Source of the DNA: CALMEC01 sp964628685
GTDB lineage: Bacteria > Actinomycetota > Thermoleophilia > Miltoncostaeales > Miltoncostaeaceae
Length of the DNA: 64,000 bases
Assembly: GCA_964628685.1 (NCBI GenBank)
Contig: CAZVNM010000003.1
Location: 372,001 to 436,000, forward strand
Reading direction: 5' to 3'
In this document: positions 1 to 7,944 of the stretch, piece by piece
Numbering within the stretch: position 1 is the first letter of the stretch
Layout: the number at the start of each line of letters is the position of its first letter
Made by a program: the position numbers and the translations under genes
Notes under the pieces: generated by a model
What the model was told of the DNA's origin: nothing
Databases searched by the model: none
The model's input: only the letters and a program-made list of their open reading frames with translations

Positions 1-228
1 GGAGTGACTTCTCCGTGTGGGAGTCGTGGCACGTTCCTGGTCGGCTGCGGTGGTGCGGGAGCGGGGGTGGACTCCGGTGGGTCGGACCGGCCTGTTCCTC
101 CTGGGGCCCGTCCTGGTTCCCGGCATCCGCTCGATCGGACGGTGGTCGCCGTTCGATCGGACGTTGGCGACCGTTCATTGTTGAGGAAGGAGTGACTTCT
201 CCGTGTGGGAGTCGTGGCACGTTCCTGG
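1..228. repeat. Intergenic tandem repeat, locus A (188-bp period, truncated at window edge)
   Basis: Bases 1-40 recur exactly at 189-228, so the window opens inside a tandem repeat with a 188-bp period that probably continues to the left. Between the copies are three 12-bp boxes at 129-140 (GCTCGATCGGAC), 151-162 (GTTCGATCGGAC) and 173-184 (GTTCATTGTTGA). Each is separated by exactly 10 bases, giving 22 bp centre to centre. The same box arrangement occurs at three other loci in this window. Open frames across it run in several frames and look unlike proteins, so I treat 1-305 as non-coding. No other feature is visible up to the cytochrome gene. Confidence 0.8.
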
Positions 229-305
229 CCGGTTGCGGCAGGCGTCCGGTCCCCACGACCCGAGGCACGTGCGGCGCTGTTGCCTTCGTTCCGCGGGGAT
301 TCTCG

Positions 306-1076
306 TCACGGATCACCGGGCTTGTACTTCGTGCCCAGGCCGTCCAGGAGCGTCGCCAACTGGCGGAGCTGCTCGTCGGTGAGGTTGGCGAACGGCGGCA
401 TCGTCGATCCGGGGACCCGGGACGGTGGGTCACGCAGGTGGTCGATGTGCCATTGGATGCCGCGGCGCTTCGTCCCCACGTCGGTGAGGTCGGGGCCGAC
501 GGCACCTCCCAGACCGCCGATCGCGTGGCAGGAGTAGCACCCGGAGTCCTCGAGCAGCTGCAGTCCGGCCCGCGCGTCCGGGTCGACCGGCGGGATCGAC
601 GGGCCCGGGATCCCCGGTCCGCGGGGCTTGACGGCCTCGACGCCGGCCCGGTAGGTCGTGTGGGCGAGGAACACGATGGTGAGTACGGCGACCACCATCG
701 AGATCGGTCGCTTCCAGATGCGCCGCTCCGGACCGCGGTCGAGGAACGGCCACAGCACCAGCAGCCCGAACAGGATGTTGGGCACCAGGAACGTCGCCGC
801 GATCACCGGCTGCAGGGCGTTCTGGTTCCTGAAGACGGTGAGCAGCTGGAACAGGAAGAGGAAGTACCACTCGGGCCGCGGCACGTACGCCTCGGTGGTG
901 ACGTCGATCTCGGGACCCACGTCCACCCGCGCCCAGATGGCGAGGAAGATGATGATCCCGACGACGACGGTTGCGACGATCAGATCCCTGACCACCGCAT
1001 GCGGGAAGAACGGCACCCCCTCCGCCTTCGCCCGCGCGTAGTCGTGCCGGTACGCGTTCTTCTGTGCCCGGTTCAC
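306..1076 (-). CDS. qcrC: Menaquinol:cytochrome c reductase, fused cytochrome b/c subunit, second copy
   Basis: 256 aa. It combines the C-terminal half of cytochrome b (subunit IV-like) with a mono-haem cytochrome c, the arrangement known from the Bacillus-type bc complex. It contributes to quinol oxidation and electron transfer to cytochrome c at the membrane. Visible features are membrane segments near residues 30-48, 85-110 and 125-140, the Qo-site motif PEWYF near residue 68, and a haem c site CYSCH near residue 180 with a distal MPPF segment carrying the likely Met ligand. It closely resembles the adjacent gene at 1155-1904 over the b part but has a more divergent linker and c domain. 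It is the last gene of the qcr cluster and sits beyond a terminator-like hairpin, so its expression may be separate or attenuated. Confidence 0.92.
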   Translation of the reverse strand: MNRAQKNAYRHDYARAKAEGVPFFPHAVVRDLIVATVVVGIIIFLAIWARVDVGPEIDVTTEAYVPRPEWYFLFLFQLLTVFRNQNALQPVIAATFLVPNILFGLLVLWPFLDRGPERRIWKRPISMVVAVLTIVFLAHTTYRAGVEAVKPRGPGIPGPSIPPVDPDARAGLQLLEDSGCYSCHAIGGLGGAVGPDLTDVGTKRRGIQWHIDHLRDPPSRVPGSTMPPFANLTDEQLRQLATLLDGLGTKYKPGDP

Positions 1077-1102
1077 GATCCCATCGTTTCAGTCCCAAAA
1101 TG

Positions 1103-1130
1103 CGAAGTGGCGCCCGGAGGCGCCACTTCG
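1103..1130 (-). terminator. Terminator-like hairpin between the two qcrC copies
   Basis: A perfect 12-bp stem (CGAAGTGGCGCC with its complement) closes a 4-nt loop. On the minus strand it is followed by CATTTTGG, a short T run. It lies between the stop of the first qcrC copy (1155) and the start of the second (1076). This fits a partial intrinsic terminator or an mRNA-stabilising hairpin. Confidence 0.7.
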
Positions 1131-1154
1131 GTCCCACGTGATTCGGTGAACCGA

Positions 1155-1904
1155 TCACTTGTACTTCGTGCCGAGGCCATCCAGGAACGTCGCGATCTGC
1201 GTCGCCTGCTCCTCCGTCAGGGCGGCGAAGGGGGGCATCGTGGAGTTGGGGTTCTTGGACTTCGGATCCCTCACATGCTCCGCGTGCCACTGGATGCCGT
1301 GGTTCTTGGTGCCCTCGTTTGTGAGGTTCGGCCCGACGGCGCCTCCGACGCCGCCGATGTTATGGCAGGACAAACAGCCCGAATCCTCTGTCAATTTCTT
1401 TCCTGCGAACGCCGCGGCGTCCGACTCGGGCACCTCGATCGGGATCGCACCGCCACCCTCGGGGGTGGTGGCGCCCTTGTAGGTCATGTAGCCGAGGAAG
1501 CTGATGGTGAGGATCGCCACGACCATTGAGATCGGTCGCTTCCAGATGCGCCGCTCGGGTCCCCTGTCGAGGAACGGCCACGCGATCAGGAGTCCCAGCA
1601 GGATGTTGGGCACCAGGAACGTGGCCATGATGACCGGCAGGAACGCGTTCTGGTTCTTGAAGATCTTGAGCAGCTCGAACAGGAACAGGAAGTACCACTC
1701 GGGCCGCGGGACGTACGTCTCGGTGGTGACGTCGATCTCGGGGCCCACCTCCGCCTTCGCCCAGATGGCGAGGAAGATGATGATCCCGATCACGAGCGTC
1801 GAGACGATCAGGTCCTTGTAGACCGCGTAGGGGAAGAACGGCTTGCCCTCCGCCTTGGCCTGCGCGTAATCGCGCTTGTATGCCTCTTTCTGTGCGCGGT
1901 TCAC
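1155..1904 (-). CDS. qcrC: Menaquinol:cytochrome c reductase, fused cytochrome b/c subunit, first copy
   Basis: 249 aa. Like its neighbour it joins a subunit IV-type cytochrome b domain (three membrane segments, PEWYF near residue 68) to a C-terminal cytochrome c domain with haem motif CLSCH near residue 178 and MPPF near residue 224. It acts in the membrane bc complex with the Rieske protein and cytochrome b encoded just upstream. Its ATG overlaps the qcrB stop by four bases (1901-1904), indicating translational coupling, so this copy is probably the main partner of QcrB. Both copies begin with the same MNRAQK motif, evidence of a tandem duplication. Confidence 0.93.
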   Translation of the reverse strand: MNRAQKEAYKRDYAQAKAEGKPFFPYAVYKDLIVSTLVIGIIIFLAIWAKAEVGPEIDVTTETYVPRPEWYFLFLFELLKIFKNQNAFLPVIMATFLVPNILLGLLIAWPFLDRGPERRIWKRPISMVVAILTISFLGYMTYKGATTPEGGGAIPIEVPESDAAAFAGKKLTEDSGCLSCHNIGGVGGAVGPNLTNEGTKNHGIQWHAEHVRDPKSKNPNSTMPPFAALTEEQATQIATFLDGLGTKYK

Positions 1905-2776
1905 GACTCGGCCTCCACACGCACCGGGTCGGGGGCGGGCTCACCGGCGGGCACCGGGGTGCGTCCGTGCTCGATCCGGTCACGCGCGGCCAGGCGCCGC
2001 GCCTCCTCCTCGGCGGCCTCGATGGCCAGGCGCCGCTTCGACCACGGGGTCTCGGCGATGCCCAGGCGGGAGACCAGGGCGAGGTGGATGCCGATGAAGG
2101 TGGCGATGCCTCCTGGTATCAGCAACATATGGATCGAATAGAACCGGGAGAGCGTATCCGGTCCGAATTCGGGTCCCGCGCGGAGGATCTGGCCGAGGTA
2201 CGGGCCGAGGATCGGGGCCTGCGCGGTGATGTTGACGGCGACCACGGTGGCCCAGTAGGCCTTCTGGTCCCACACCAGCAGGTAGCCGGTGAGGCCCATC
2301 ATCAGGGTCATGAACAGGAGCAGGGCGCCGGTGACCCACGTGAGCTCACGCGGATACTTGTAGGCCCCCCAGATGAACACGCGTCCCATGTGCAGGAACA
2401 CGACGACGATCATGACGCTGGCGCCCCACTTGTGCATACCGCGGACGAGCCAGCCCCAGGTCACCTCGTGGGTGATGTGCTGGATGCTCGAGTACGCGGT
2501 CGTGGGGTCGGGCTTGTAGTACATCGCCAGCACGATGCCGGTGATGGCCTGCAGCCCGAAGACCGTCATGGCGGTGAAGCCGAGGGTCTGGAACCAGCTG
2601 GTGCCCGCAGGGATGTTGCGGAACATGAACCACTTGCCGACCCCCACGATGCCGGTGCGCTCGTCGACGAACTCGACGACGCCCTCCCCGACCTGGACGG
2701 CGGGGTTCTTCGGCCCGATGTTGGGCGCGGGGGGTTCGGGTGGTGGAGTGACCTGTTTGATCTGTTCTGTCGCCAT
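1901..2776 (-). CDS. qcrB: Menaquinol:cytochrome c reductase cytochrome b subunit (b6-type N-terminal half)
   Basis: 291 aa. This membrane protein matches the four-helix haem-binding half of cytochrome b, which carries the low- and high-potential haems and the quinone sites. The haem ligand histidine regions are visible as HKWGASVMIVVVFLH near residues 115-130 and SIHMLLIP...GIHLAL near residues 215-235. The PEWY half is on the separate QcrC protein, as in split b6f/bc complexes. The N-terminus is a proline-rich soluble stretch and the C-terminus a charged tail. It lies 6 bp after the Rieske gene and overlaps qcrC by 4 nt. Confidence 0.94.
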   Translation of the reverse strand: MATEQIKQVTPPPEPPAPNIGPKNPAVQVGEGVVEFVDERTGIVGVGKWFMFRNIPAGTSWFQTLGFTAMTVFGLQAITGIVLAMYYKPDPTTAYSSIQHITHEVTWGWLVRGMHKWGASVMIVVVFLHMGRVFIWGAYKYPRELTWVTGALLLFMTLMMGLTGYLLVWDQKAYWATVVAVNITAQAPILGPYLGQILRAGPEFGPDTLSRFYSIHMLLIPGGIATFIGIHLALVSRLGIAETPWSKRRLAIEAAEEEARRLAARDRIEHGRTPVPAGEPAPDPVRVEAES

Positions 2777-2782
2777 GGTGTC

Positions 2783-3469
2783 CTAGACGAACGGGAAGAG
2801 GTGGGAGATGACGCCCTTCACAGGGTCGCCCGGCGGGTGCAGCTTGTACGGCTTCTCGTCCTCGTCGATCGAGTAGGCCTTGCCGATGAGCACGTGGTCG
2901 GTCGGCTTGGCGTTCGCGTACTCGACGTCGTTGCCGGACGCATCGACGATCTTGACGTCCATGCGGTCCAGCGGACGCGGCGGCGGACCCGCCGTCACCT
3001 TGCCGAGGCTGTCGTACGACCCGCCGTGGCAGGGGCACGTGTAGCCGTCCGCGCCCTCCGAGTAGGAGATCGGGCACCCAAGGTGTACGCAGCGGTTCCA
3101 GATCGCGATGAGCTTGTCGTCGCGATTGCGGATGTAGATCAGGCGGTCGGCCTCGGGGTTGGGGCCCGTGACCTTGACCGACGTGGTCTTGTTCTGCGGG
3201 TACTTGCTGAGCTCCCCGATGTCGACCCAGCGCCACTCCTCGGGCTTCACGGTGTCTGCCACCGCGAACCCGACGACGGGGACCAGGATCGCGGCGGTCA
3301 TGACGCCGCCCATTGCGATGGCAACCATGCTCAGGAACTTGGTGCGCGTGTGGAACCCGGGGTCGTCGGCGTGGTAGTCCTCTTCCACGATGTCGACGGC
3401 CGTGGGACCGGCGTACGCGCCGTGCTCACCCTGGTCGATCGGTTGCCCGATGTGTTCTTCGCGCTCCAC
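2783..3469 (-). CDS. qcrA: Menaquinol:cytochrome c reductase Rieske iron-sulfur subunit
   Basis: About 228 aa. The [2Fe-2S] site is clear: CVHLGC near residue 145 and CPCHGG near residue 163, with a single membrane anchor near residues 45-70. It takes the first electron from menaquinol at the Qo site. I chose the GTG at 3469 because GGAGG lies just upstream and because the open frame further up (to 3967) would run into the neighbouring sugar isomerase gene. It is the first gene of the qcrABCC cluster. Confidence 0.9.
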   Translation of the reverse strand: MEREEHIGQPIDQGEHGAYAGPTAVDIVEEDYHADDPGFHTRTKFLSMVAIAMGGVMTAAILVPVVGFAVADTVKPEEWRWVDIGELSKYPQNKTTSVKVTGPNPEADRLIYIRNRDDKLIAIWNRCVHLGCPISYSEGADGYTCPCHGGSYDSLGKVTAGPPPRPLDRMDVKIVDASGNDVEYANAKPTDHVLIGKAYSIDEDEKPYKLHPPGDPVKGVISHLFPFV

Positions 3470-3651
3470 TTCACCTCCGCTTAACGGAACCTGCACGGGA
3501 TTCAACCCGACCGAACCCTGATGTGCAATCGAACTCCCCGGGTCAGTTGTCCCTGAGAGCAGGACGGAGCCTACCGGGCGAGGGCGGCGATGGCCTCCCC
3601 GCAGGGCAAATTCGTGGCGGGCCGCGTGGGGTCCTGCCACCGGCGCGCAGG

Positions 3652-4509
3652 TCAGCGCTGTGTTAAGAGGCCGCGCAGGAAGGCGAGACCCTCGACCGCG
3701 ATCGCGTCCTGGTCCTCTGCGAGCGGACGCCAGATCGAGGCGGCCGTGGCGATCGATGCGTTGTGCGCCGTGAACGATTCGATCGACACCGCACCGTCGT
3801 ATCCGGTGTCGTGGAGGGCCGCGGCGATGCCGGGCCAGTCCAGGTGGTCGCGTCCGGGCACACCGCGGTCGTTGGCGCAGGCGTGCACGTGGGCGATGCG
3901 GTCCCCGGCGGTGCGCAGGGCGGCCGGGACGTCCCGCTCCTCGATGTTCATGTGGTAGACGTCGCACAGGAGGCCGCAGGTCTCGACCGGCAGGCCGTCG
4001 ATCGCCTCCAGCGTCTGCGCCACCGTGTTCAGGACGCTCGTCTCGTATCGGTTGAGCGGTTCGACCGCGATCCGCACGCCGCGGCGACCCGCGTGGTCGC
4101 AGACCGGCGCCAGATGCTCGCGCAACTCGGCGAGGGCGCGCCGGCGCTCGTCGGCGTCCATGCGCCAGCAGCGGCCCACCGACGCGTAGACCGGGCCGGC
4201 CACCACCCGCGACCCGACGGTCGCGGCCGCATCGACGCAGGTGCGCAGGTAGTCCTGCGTGCGCCTGACGGTGTCAGGGTCGGTGGCGACCAACTCGCGG
4301 CCCGGCGGCATGACCGCGCACACCGACGCCCCCAGCCCGAGCCCGGCGAGGAGCTCCGCCACCGTATCCGGATCCCACTGGCCCGGCTCCTCGACCGGGA
4401 GCTCGAGCAGGTCGAACCCCCATCCCGCCACCCGCGGGGCGATCTCGGCCACGCGCTCCTGCAGCGGAGGCGATGTCCAGATCCACGTGTTGGCACCGAT
4501 GGCCGTCAT
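3652..4509 (-). CDS. Sugar phosphate isomerase/epimerase, TIM barrel (tagatose/psicose 3-epimerase-like)
   Basis: 285 aa. The fold is the xylose-isomerase-like TIM barrel (AP endonuclease 2 superfamily), which includes D-tagatose/D-psicose 3-epimerases, hydroxypyruvate isomerase and IolE. Metal/catalytic glutamates are visible in EPLNRYE near residue 153 and SIESF near residue 245, with His in CDVYHMN and HVHACAND. These match 3-epimerases better than IolE. It is the last gene of the 15-gene carbohydrate operon, 78 bp after the binding-protein gene and after a strong hairpin. Substrate unknown; a ketose or ketose phosphate is likely. Confidence 0.85.
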   Translation of the reverse strand: MTAIGANTWIWTSPPLQERVAEIAPRVAGWGFDLLELPVEEPGQWDPDTVAELLAGLGLGASVCAVMPPGRELVATDPDTVRRTQDYLRTCVDAAATVGSRVVAGPVYASVGRCWRMDADERRRALAELREHLAPVCDHAGRRGVRIAVEPLNRYETSVLNTVAQTLEAIDGLPVETCGLLCDVYHMNIEERDVPAALRTAGDRIAHVHACANDRGVPGRDHLDWPGIAAALHDTGYDGAVSIESFTAHNASIATAASIWRPLAEDQDAIAVEGLAFLRGLLTQR

Positions 4510-4529
4510 GGTGAGCTCCCGTGGCGAGA

Positions 4530-4559
4530 CCCGCCGGCGCCCATGTGGACGCCGGCGGG
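4530..4559 (-). terminator. Intra-operon hairpin after the sugar-binding-protein gene
   Basis: A perfect 10-bp GC stem (CCCGCCGGCG / CGCCGGCGGG) with a 10-nt loop lies between the binding-protein stop and the next gene. There is no T tail. Hairpins in this position often stabilise the upstream message or partly terminate, which would favour the binding protein over the last gene. Confidence 0.5.
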
Positions 4560-4587
4560 CGGGGGTGTTCCGATCAGGACCGGCGGA

Positions 4588-5808
4588 TCAGCCGCCCCAG
4601 CGACCGGGGTAGCCGGGCAGGTCCTTGCAGCCGCACATGGCGTAGTGCAGCGGCGGCATCTTCTCGTCGAGGTACTGGTCCAGGTTGTCCTTCGTGATCT
4701 CGGGCTGCGGCAGGGTCCACTTCTTGGGAACCTGCTGACCCTCGGCGACCTTCACGGCCGCGTCGATCGCCGTCCGCCACTGGTAGGTGGGGAAGGTCGG
4801 TGCGATGGCGGTGAGCTCGTCGTCCTTCCACTTCTTGAGGAAGTCCAGCTGGTCCTCGCCCACGAACGGCGGCACGGGCTTGCCGGCGTCCTCGAACGCC
4901 TCGATGGCCGCGACGGCCGTGGCGCCCGCATCCATCCAGACACCGTCGATGTCACCCTCGCGCTGGATGTAGTCCGACACGATCGACTTGGTCTTGGCCG
5001 GGTCACCGTCGGTGAACTCCACACCCACCAGGTTCAGGTCGGTGCCGTCCAGCACCTCGCGCATGGCGGCGTACCGCGTCTCCAGCACGTCGACGCCCGG
5101 GAGGATCCGCAGTGCCAGGATCTTCTTGCCGCCCTTCACGTTGTCGCGCAGGAACTCGGCACCGGCGGCGCCGAACCCGTATCCACCGATCGGCTGGACG
5201 AACGTGACCGGGCAGTCGGTCTCGACGCCGCGGTCGAACACGACGACCGGGAGCTTCTTGCAGGCGTTCTCCACCGCCGGGGTGAGCGTCTTGGTGGTGT
5301 TGGGCGAGATGATGAGGACGTCGCAGTTGCCGCTGCCGGCCAACCGCTCGATGTCCGAGATCTGCTTCTCGTCCTGCGCCTCGGCGTCCACCGCCCGGAA
5401 GCTCTTGATCTTGGCGCCGTAGGACGCGACCGTCGCCTGCATGGTCTTGTAGCCGACCTGACGCCACGGGTTGTCGACGGATGCGTTGGAGAAGCAGAGT
5501 CGTGGCGCGCCGTTGGTCTTGTACTGCGCGGTGTCGACCATCTCACCGGGGTCGATCATCTGCTCCCACGGCTTGTCCGCGGGGCCCTCCGGGGTGGCCT
5601 TGCGCCACTCCATGGCCTTGTCGTAGTCCGCCTTGACGAACCACTCGGAGACGGCACCGCCCTTCTTGCCGCCGCCGGCGCTGGTGCTGCCGTCGCCCGT
5701 GTCGCCACCGGCCGTGCTGGTCGGGGTGTCGGTGCTGCCGCACGCGGCCACACCCAGGGCGAGTGCGGCGAGCAGTGCCGCGATCGCTGTTGGTTTCCTG
5801 GAGTCCAA
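4588..5808 (-). CDS. Sugar ABC transporter substrate-binding lipoprotein (periplasmic binding protein type 1)
   Basis: About 406 aa. It binds the imported sugar outside the membrane for the permease/ATPase set upstream. The start is probably the TTG at 5808: GAGGAGG lies 5-6 bases before it and the reading then gives a textbook lipoprotein signal with lipobox VAAC near residue 22. A low-complexity Gly/Ser/Thr linker follows, then a ribose/galactose-type binding domain (VVVFDRGV, GGYGFGAAGAE, VWMDAGATAV). The C-terminus ends in an unusual CGCKD cluster. Being in an operon with RbsA/RbsC-like proteins supports a monosaccharide or polyol ligand. Confidence 0.88.
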   Translation of the reverse strand: MDSRKPTAIAALLAALALGVAACGSTDTPTSTAGGDTGDGSTSAGGGKKGGAVSEWFVKADYDKAMEWRKATPEGPADKPWEQMIDPGEMVDTAQYKTNGAPRLCFSNASVDNPWRQVGYKTMQATVASYGAKIKSFRAVDAEAQDEKQISDIERLAGSGNCDVLIISPNTTKTLTPAVENACKKLPVVVFDRGVETDCPVTFVQPIGGYGFGAAGAEFLRDNVKGGKKILALRILPGVDVLETRYAAMREVLDGTDLNLVGVEFTDGDPAKTKSIVSDYIQREGDIDGVWMDAGATAVAAIEAFEDAGKPVPPFVGEDQLDFLKKWKDDELTAIAPTFPTYQWRTAIDAAVKVAEGQQVPKKWTLPQPEITKDNLDQYLDEKMPPLHYAMCGCKDLPGYPGRWGG

Positions 5809-5860
5809 TTTCGCCTCCTCGCGAAAGGTGTTGGCTGTTGGTGTTCGGGGTGCATGGGGG

Positions 5861-6910
5861 TCATGCCGTGGCGGGCGGCTCAGCCGGGCCACGACGGTTG
5901 GAGAGACGGATGTAGAGGGCGCGGGCGGCCGGGACCGACAGTGCGAGGATCACGACGATCCCCTGCACCGCCTCCTCGAGCGCGCCGGACACGCCGTGAA
6001 GGTTGAGCAGCGTGAAGAGCGCCTCCAGCGTGAGCGCGCCGGCCATGGCGGCAGTCACCGATCCGGTGCCGCCGCCCAGGGCCGCGCCGCCCAGGACCAC
6101 CGCGACGATGGCCTGGAACTCGTAGCCGGTGCCGGTGTCGGCGGACACCCCGCCGAAGCCGCCCAGCAGGATGCCGGCGATCACGGCGGAGATGGCCGAG
6201 ATGACGAAGGCCCAGATCCGCACGCGGTCGACCGGCACGCCCGACAGGTGTGCGGCGCGTTCGTTGCCGCCCACCGCGAGCACCTGGCGTCCGTAGCGTG
6301 AGCGGTGCAGAAGCCACCAGGCGAGCGCGCCGCAGGCGATCATCACGATGACCGAGTACGGGATCTGCCCGATGCCCGGCACGCCGTCGATGCCCTGGCG
6401 ACCCACCTGCCGGAACTCGGGTGGCAGCCCGCCGCGGGGCGATCCGTCGGTCCAGAGCCAGACGGCGCCGCGCAGGATGAGCAGCATCGCGAGGGTCGTG
6501 ATGAACGACGGCACCAGGAGCTTGGTCGTGATGACGCCGTTCACGACGCCGATCACGATGCCCAGGAGGAAGAGCACGCCGATCACCGGGATCACGAGCG
6601 ACGGGTCGTTGTCGATCAGCTTGGCGGCCACGACGACGAGCACGGTGATGGCCGATCCCACCGACAGGTCGAACTCACCCGCGGCGATGACGAACAGCTG
6701 TCCGGCCGCGAGGATCATGAGCGGCGCGGCCCGTTTCAGGAACGCGAGGAAGACGCCCGGCTCGGTGAACGAGGGCTGCTTGATGATGATGAGGACGAGG
6801 ATGATCACCAGAAGCGCGAAGATCGGCGCCACCAAGAGCAGCGAGCGGTAGCGCGTCATGCGCCCCGGGGGCGGAGCGGCCTCGGGAGGGGTCTCGACGG
6901 GTGCGGTCAT
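5861..6910 (-). CDS. Sugar ABC transporter permease (RbsC family)
   Basis: 349 aa integral membrane protein of the ribose-type permease family, with about 9-10 hydrophobic segments. Family motifs are visible: GEFDLSVGS near residue 77, ALRGAV-like RGAVWL near 145, and VGGNERAAHLSGVPVDRVR near 225. The ATG at 6910 overlaps the stop of the second permease by four bases. It probably forms a heterodimeric channel with that permease. It lies 52 bp before the binding-protein gene. Confidence 0.9.
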   Translation of the reverse strand: MTAPVETPPEAAPPPGRMTRYRSLLLVAPIFALLVIILVLIIIKQPSFTEPGVFLAFLKRAAPLMILAAGQLFVIAAGEFDLSVGSAITVLVVVAAKLIDNDPSLVIPVIGVLFLLGIVIGVVNGVITTKLLVPSFITTLAMLLILRGAVWLWTDGSPRGGLPPEFRQVGRQGIDGVPGIGQIPYSVIVMIACGALAWWLLHRSRYGRQVLAVGGNERAAHLSGVPVDRVRIWAFVISAISAVIAGILLGGFGGVSADTGTGYEFQAIVAVVLGGAALGGGTGSVTAAMAGALTLEALFTLLNLHGVSGALEEAVQGIVVILALSVPAARALYIRLSNRRGPAEPPATA

Positions 6911-7944
6911 CCCAGCCTCCTCTTGCGGCGCCGGTTGTGCAGGGCGTAGGCGGCGACGGCCAGGATGATGATCCCGCCACGGACCACCTGCTTGAGGAAC
7001 GAGTCGAACTGGAGGGCGTTGAAGACGTTGTCGACCACGGCCAGGATGAAGACGCCGCCCACCGTGCCGAGCACCGCCCCGCGTCCACCCAGCAGGTACG
7101 CGCCGCCCAGGACGACGGCGGCGATGGATTCGAGGTCGTAGCCGCCGTCCGATCCCACCCGCGGTGAGCCCGATCCCAGCCGGCTCGCCAGGTAGAGGCC
7201 GGTGAGCGCCGCCAGCACCGAGCAGATGACGTGGGCGGCGATGACGGTGCGTCCGGTGCGCACACCGGAGAGGCGGCTCACCTCGGGGTCGCCGCCGATG
7301 GCGTAGATGCGGTGGCCGAGCCGGGTGCGGTGCAGGATGAACCAGACGACCGCCACCGCGAGGATCAGGAACGCGATCGAGATCGGGATGAAGCCGAACC
7401 GCGTGTAGGCGAAGTCCCGCAGCACCGACGGCACCGCGCCCGCCGGCGCGTCGTACATGTGCTGGATGATGAACGCGGTGCCGAGGGTCGCGATGAACGC
7501 GTTCACCCGCAGCCCGGTGATGACGAGGCCGTTCACGAGGCCCACCACGACGCCCAGCGCGACCACGGCCAGCACGCCGACCAGGAGCATCGAGGTGCTG
7601 CCGTTCATCACCTCGGCGCCCAGGAGCGACGCGGCGCTTGCGACCTCGGCCACCGAGAGGTCGAGCGACCCGCCGATGATCACGGCCGTCTGGCCGACCG
7701 AGATGACGCCCAGCACCACGGTGCGCTGCAGCATGTCGACCGTGTTGCCGGTGGAGAGGAACGCGACCTCGGTGGTGGTCTCGACCACGATCCATCCGGC
7801 CACGAAGATGACGGCGAGCGCGATGAACACGGCCCGCGTCGTGATGGCGGTCTCGGTCATGCGGCGGCGGGGCCGTGGGCGCGGCGGCGGCGTGGCGGCC
7901 AGCTCCGGGGGGTCGGGTGCCGCGGTGGCGACGGGATCGTTCAT
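6907..7944 (-). CDS. Sugar ABC transporter permease (RbsC family), second subunit
   Basis: 345 aa. This RbsC-type permease has a long Pro/Arg-rich cytoplasmic N-terminus (about 30 residues) before the first membrane helix. Visible motifs include GGSLDLSVAEV near residue 90, LGTAFIIQHMYD near residue 155 and IGGDPEVSRLSGVRTGR near residue 222. The start at 7944 overlaps the ATPase stop by four bases. Two different permease genes next to one ATPase gene point to a heteromeric importer. Confidence 0.9.
   Translation of the reverse strand: MNDPVATAAPDPPELAATPPPRPRPRRRMTETAITTRAVFIALAVIFVAGWIVVETTTEVAFLSTGNTVDMLQRTVVLGVISVGQTAVIIGGSLDLSVAEVASAASLLGAEVMNGSTSMLLVGVLAVVALGVVVGLVNGLVITGLRVNAFIATLGTAFIIQHMYDAPAGAVPSVLRDFAYTRFGFIPISIAFLILAVAVVWFILHRTRLGHRIYAIGGDPEVSRLSGVRTGRTVIAAHVICSVLAALTGLYLASRLGSGSPRVGSDGGYDLESIAAVVLGGAYLLGGRGAVLGTVGGVFILAVVDNVFNALQFDSFLKQVVRGGIIILAVAAYALHNRRRKRRLG

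Noticed and set aside
3470..3967. Extension of the Rieske protein up to 3967
   Set aside because: It would overlap the sugar isomerase on the same strand and add a Pro/Arg-rich non-homologous stretch; a GTG with a ribosome-binding site lies at 3469.
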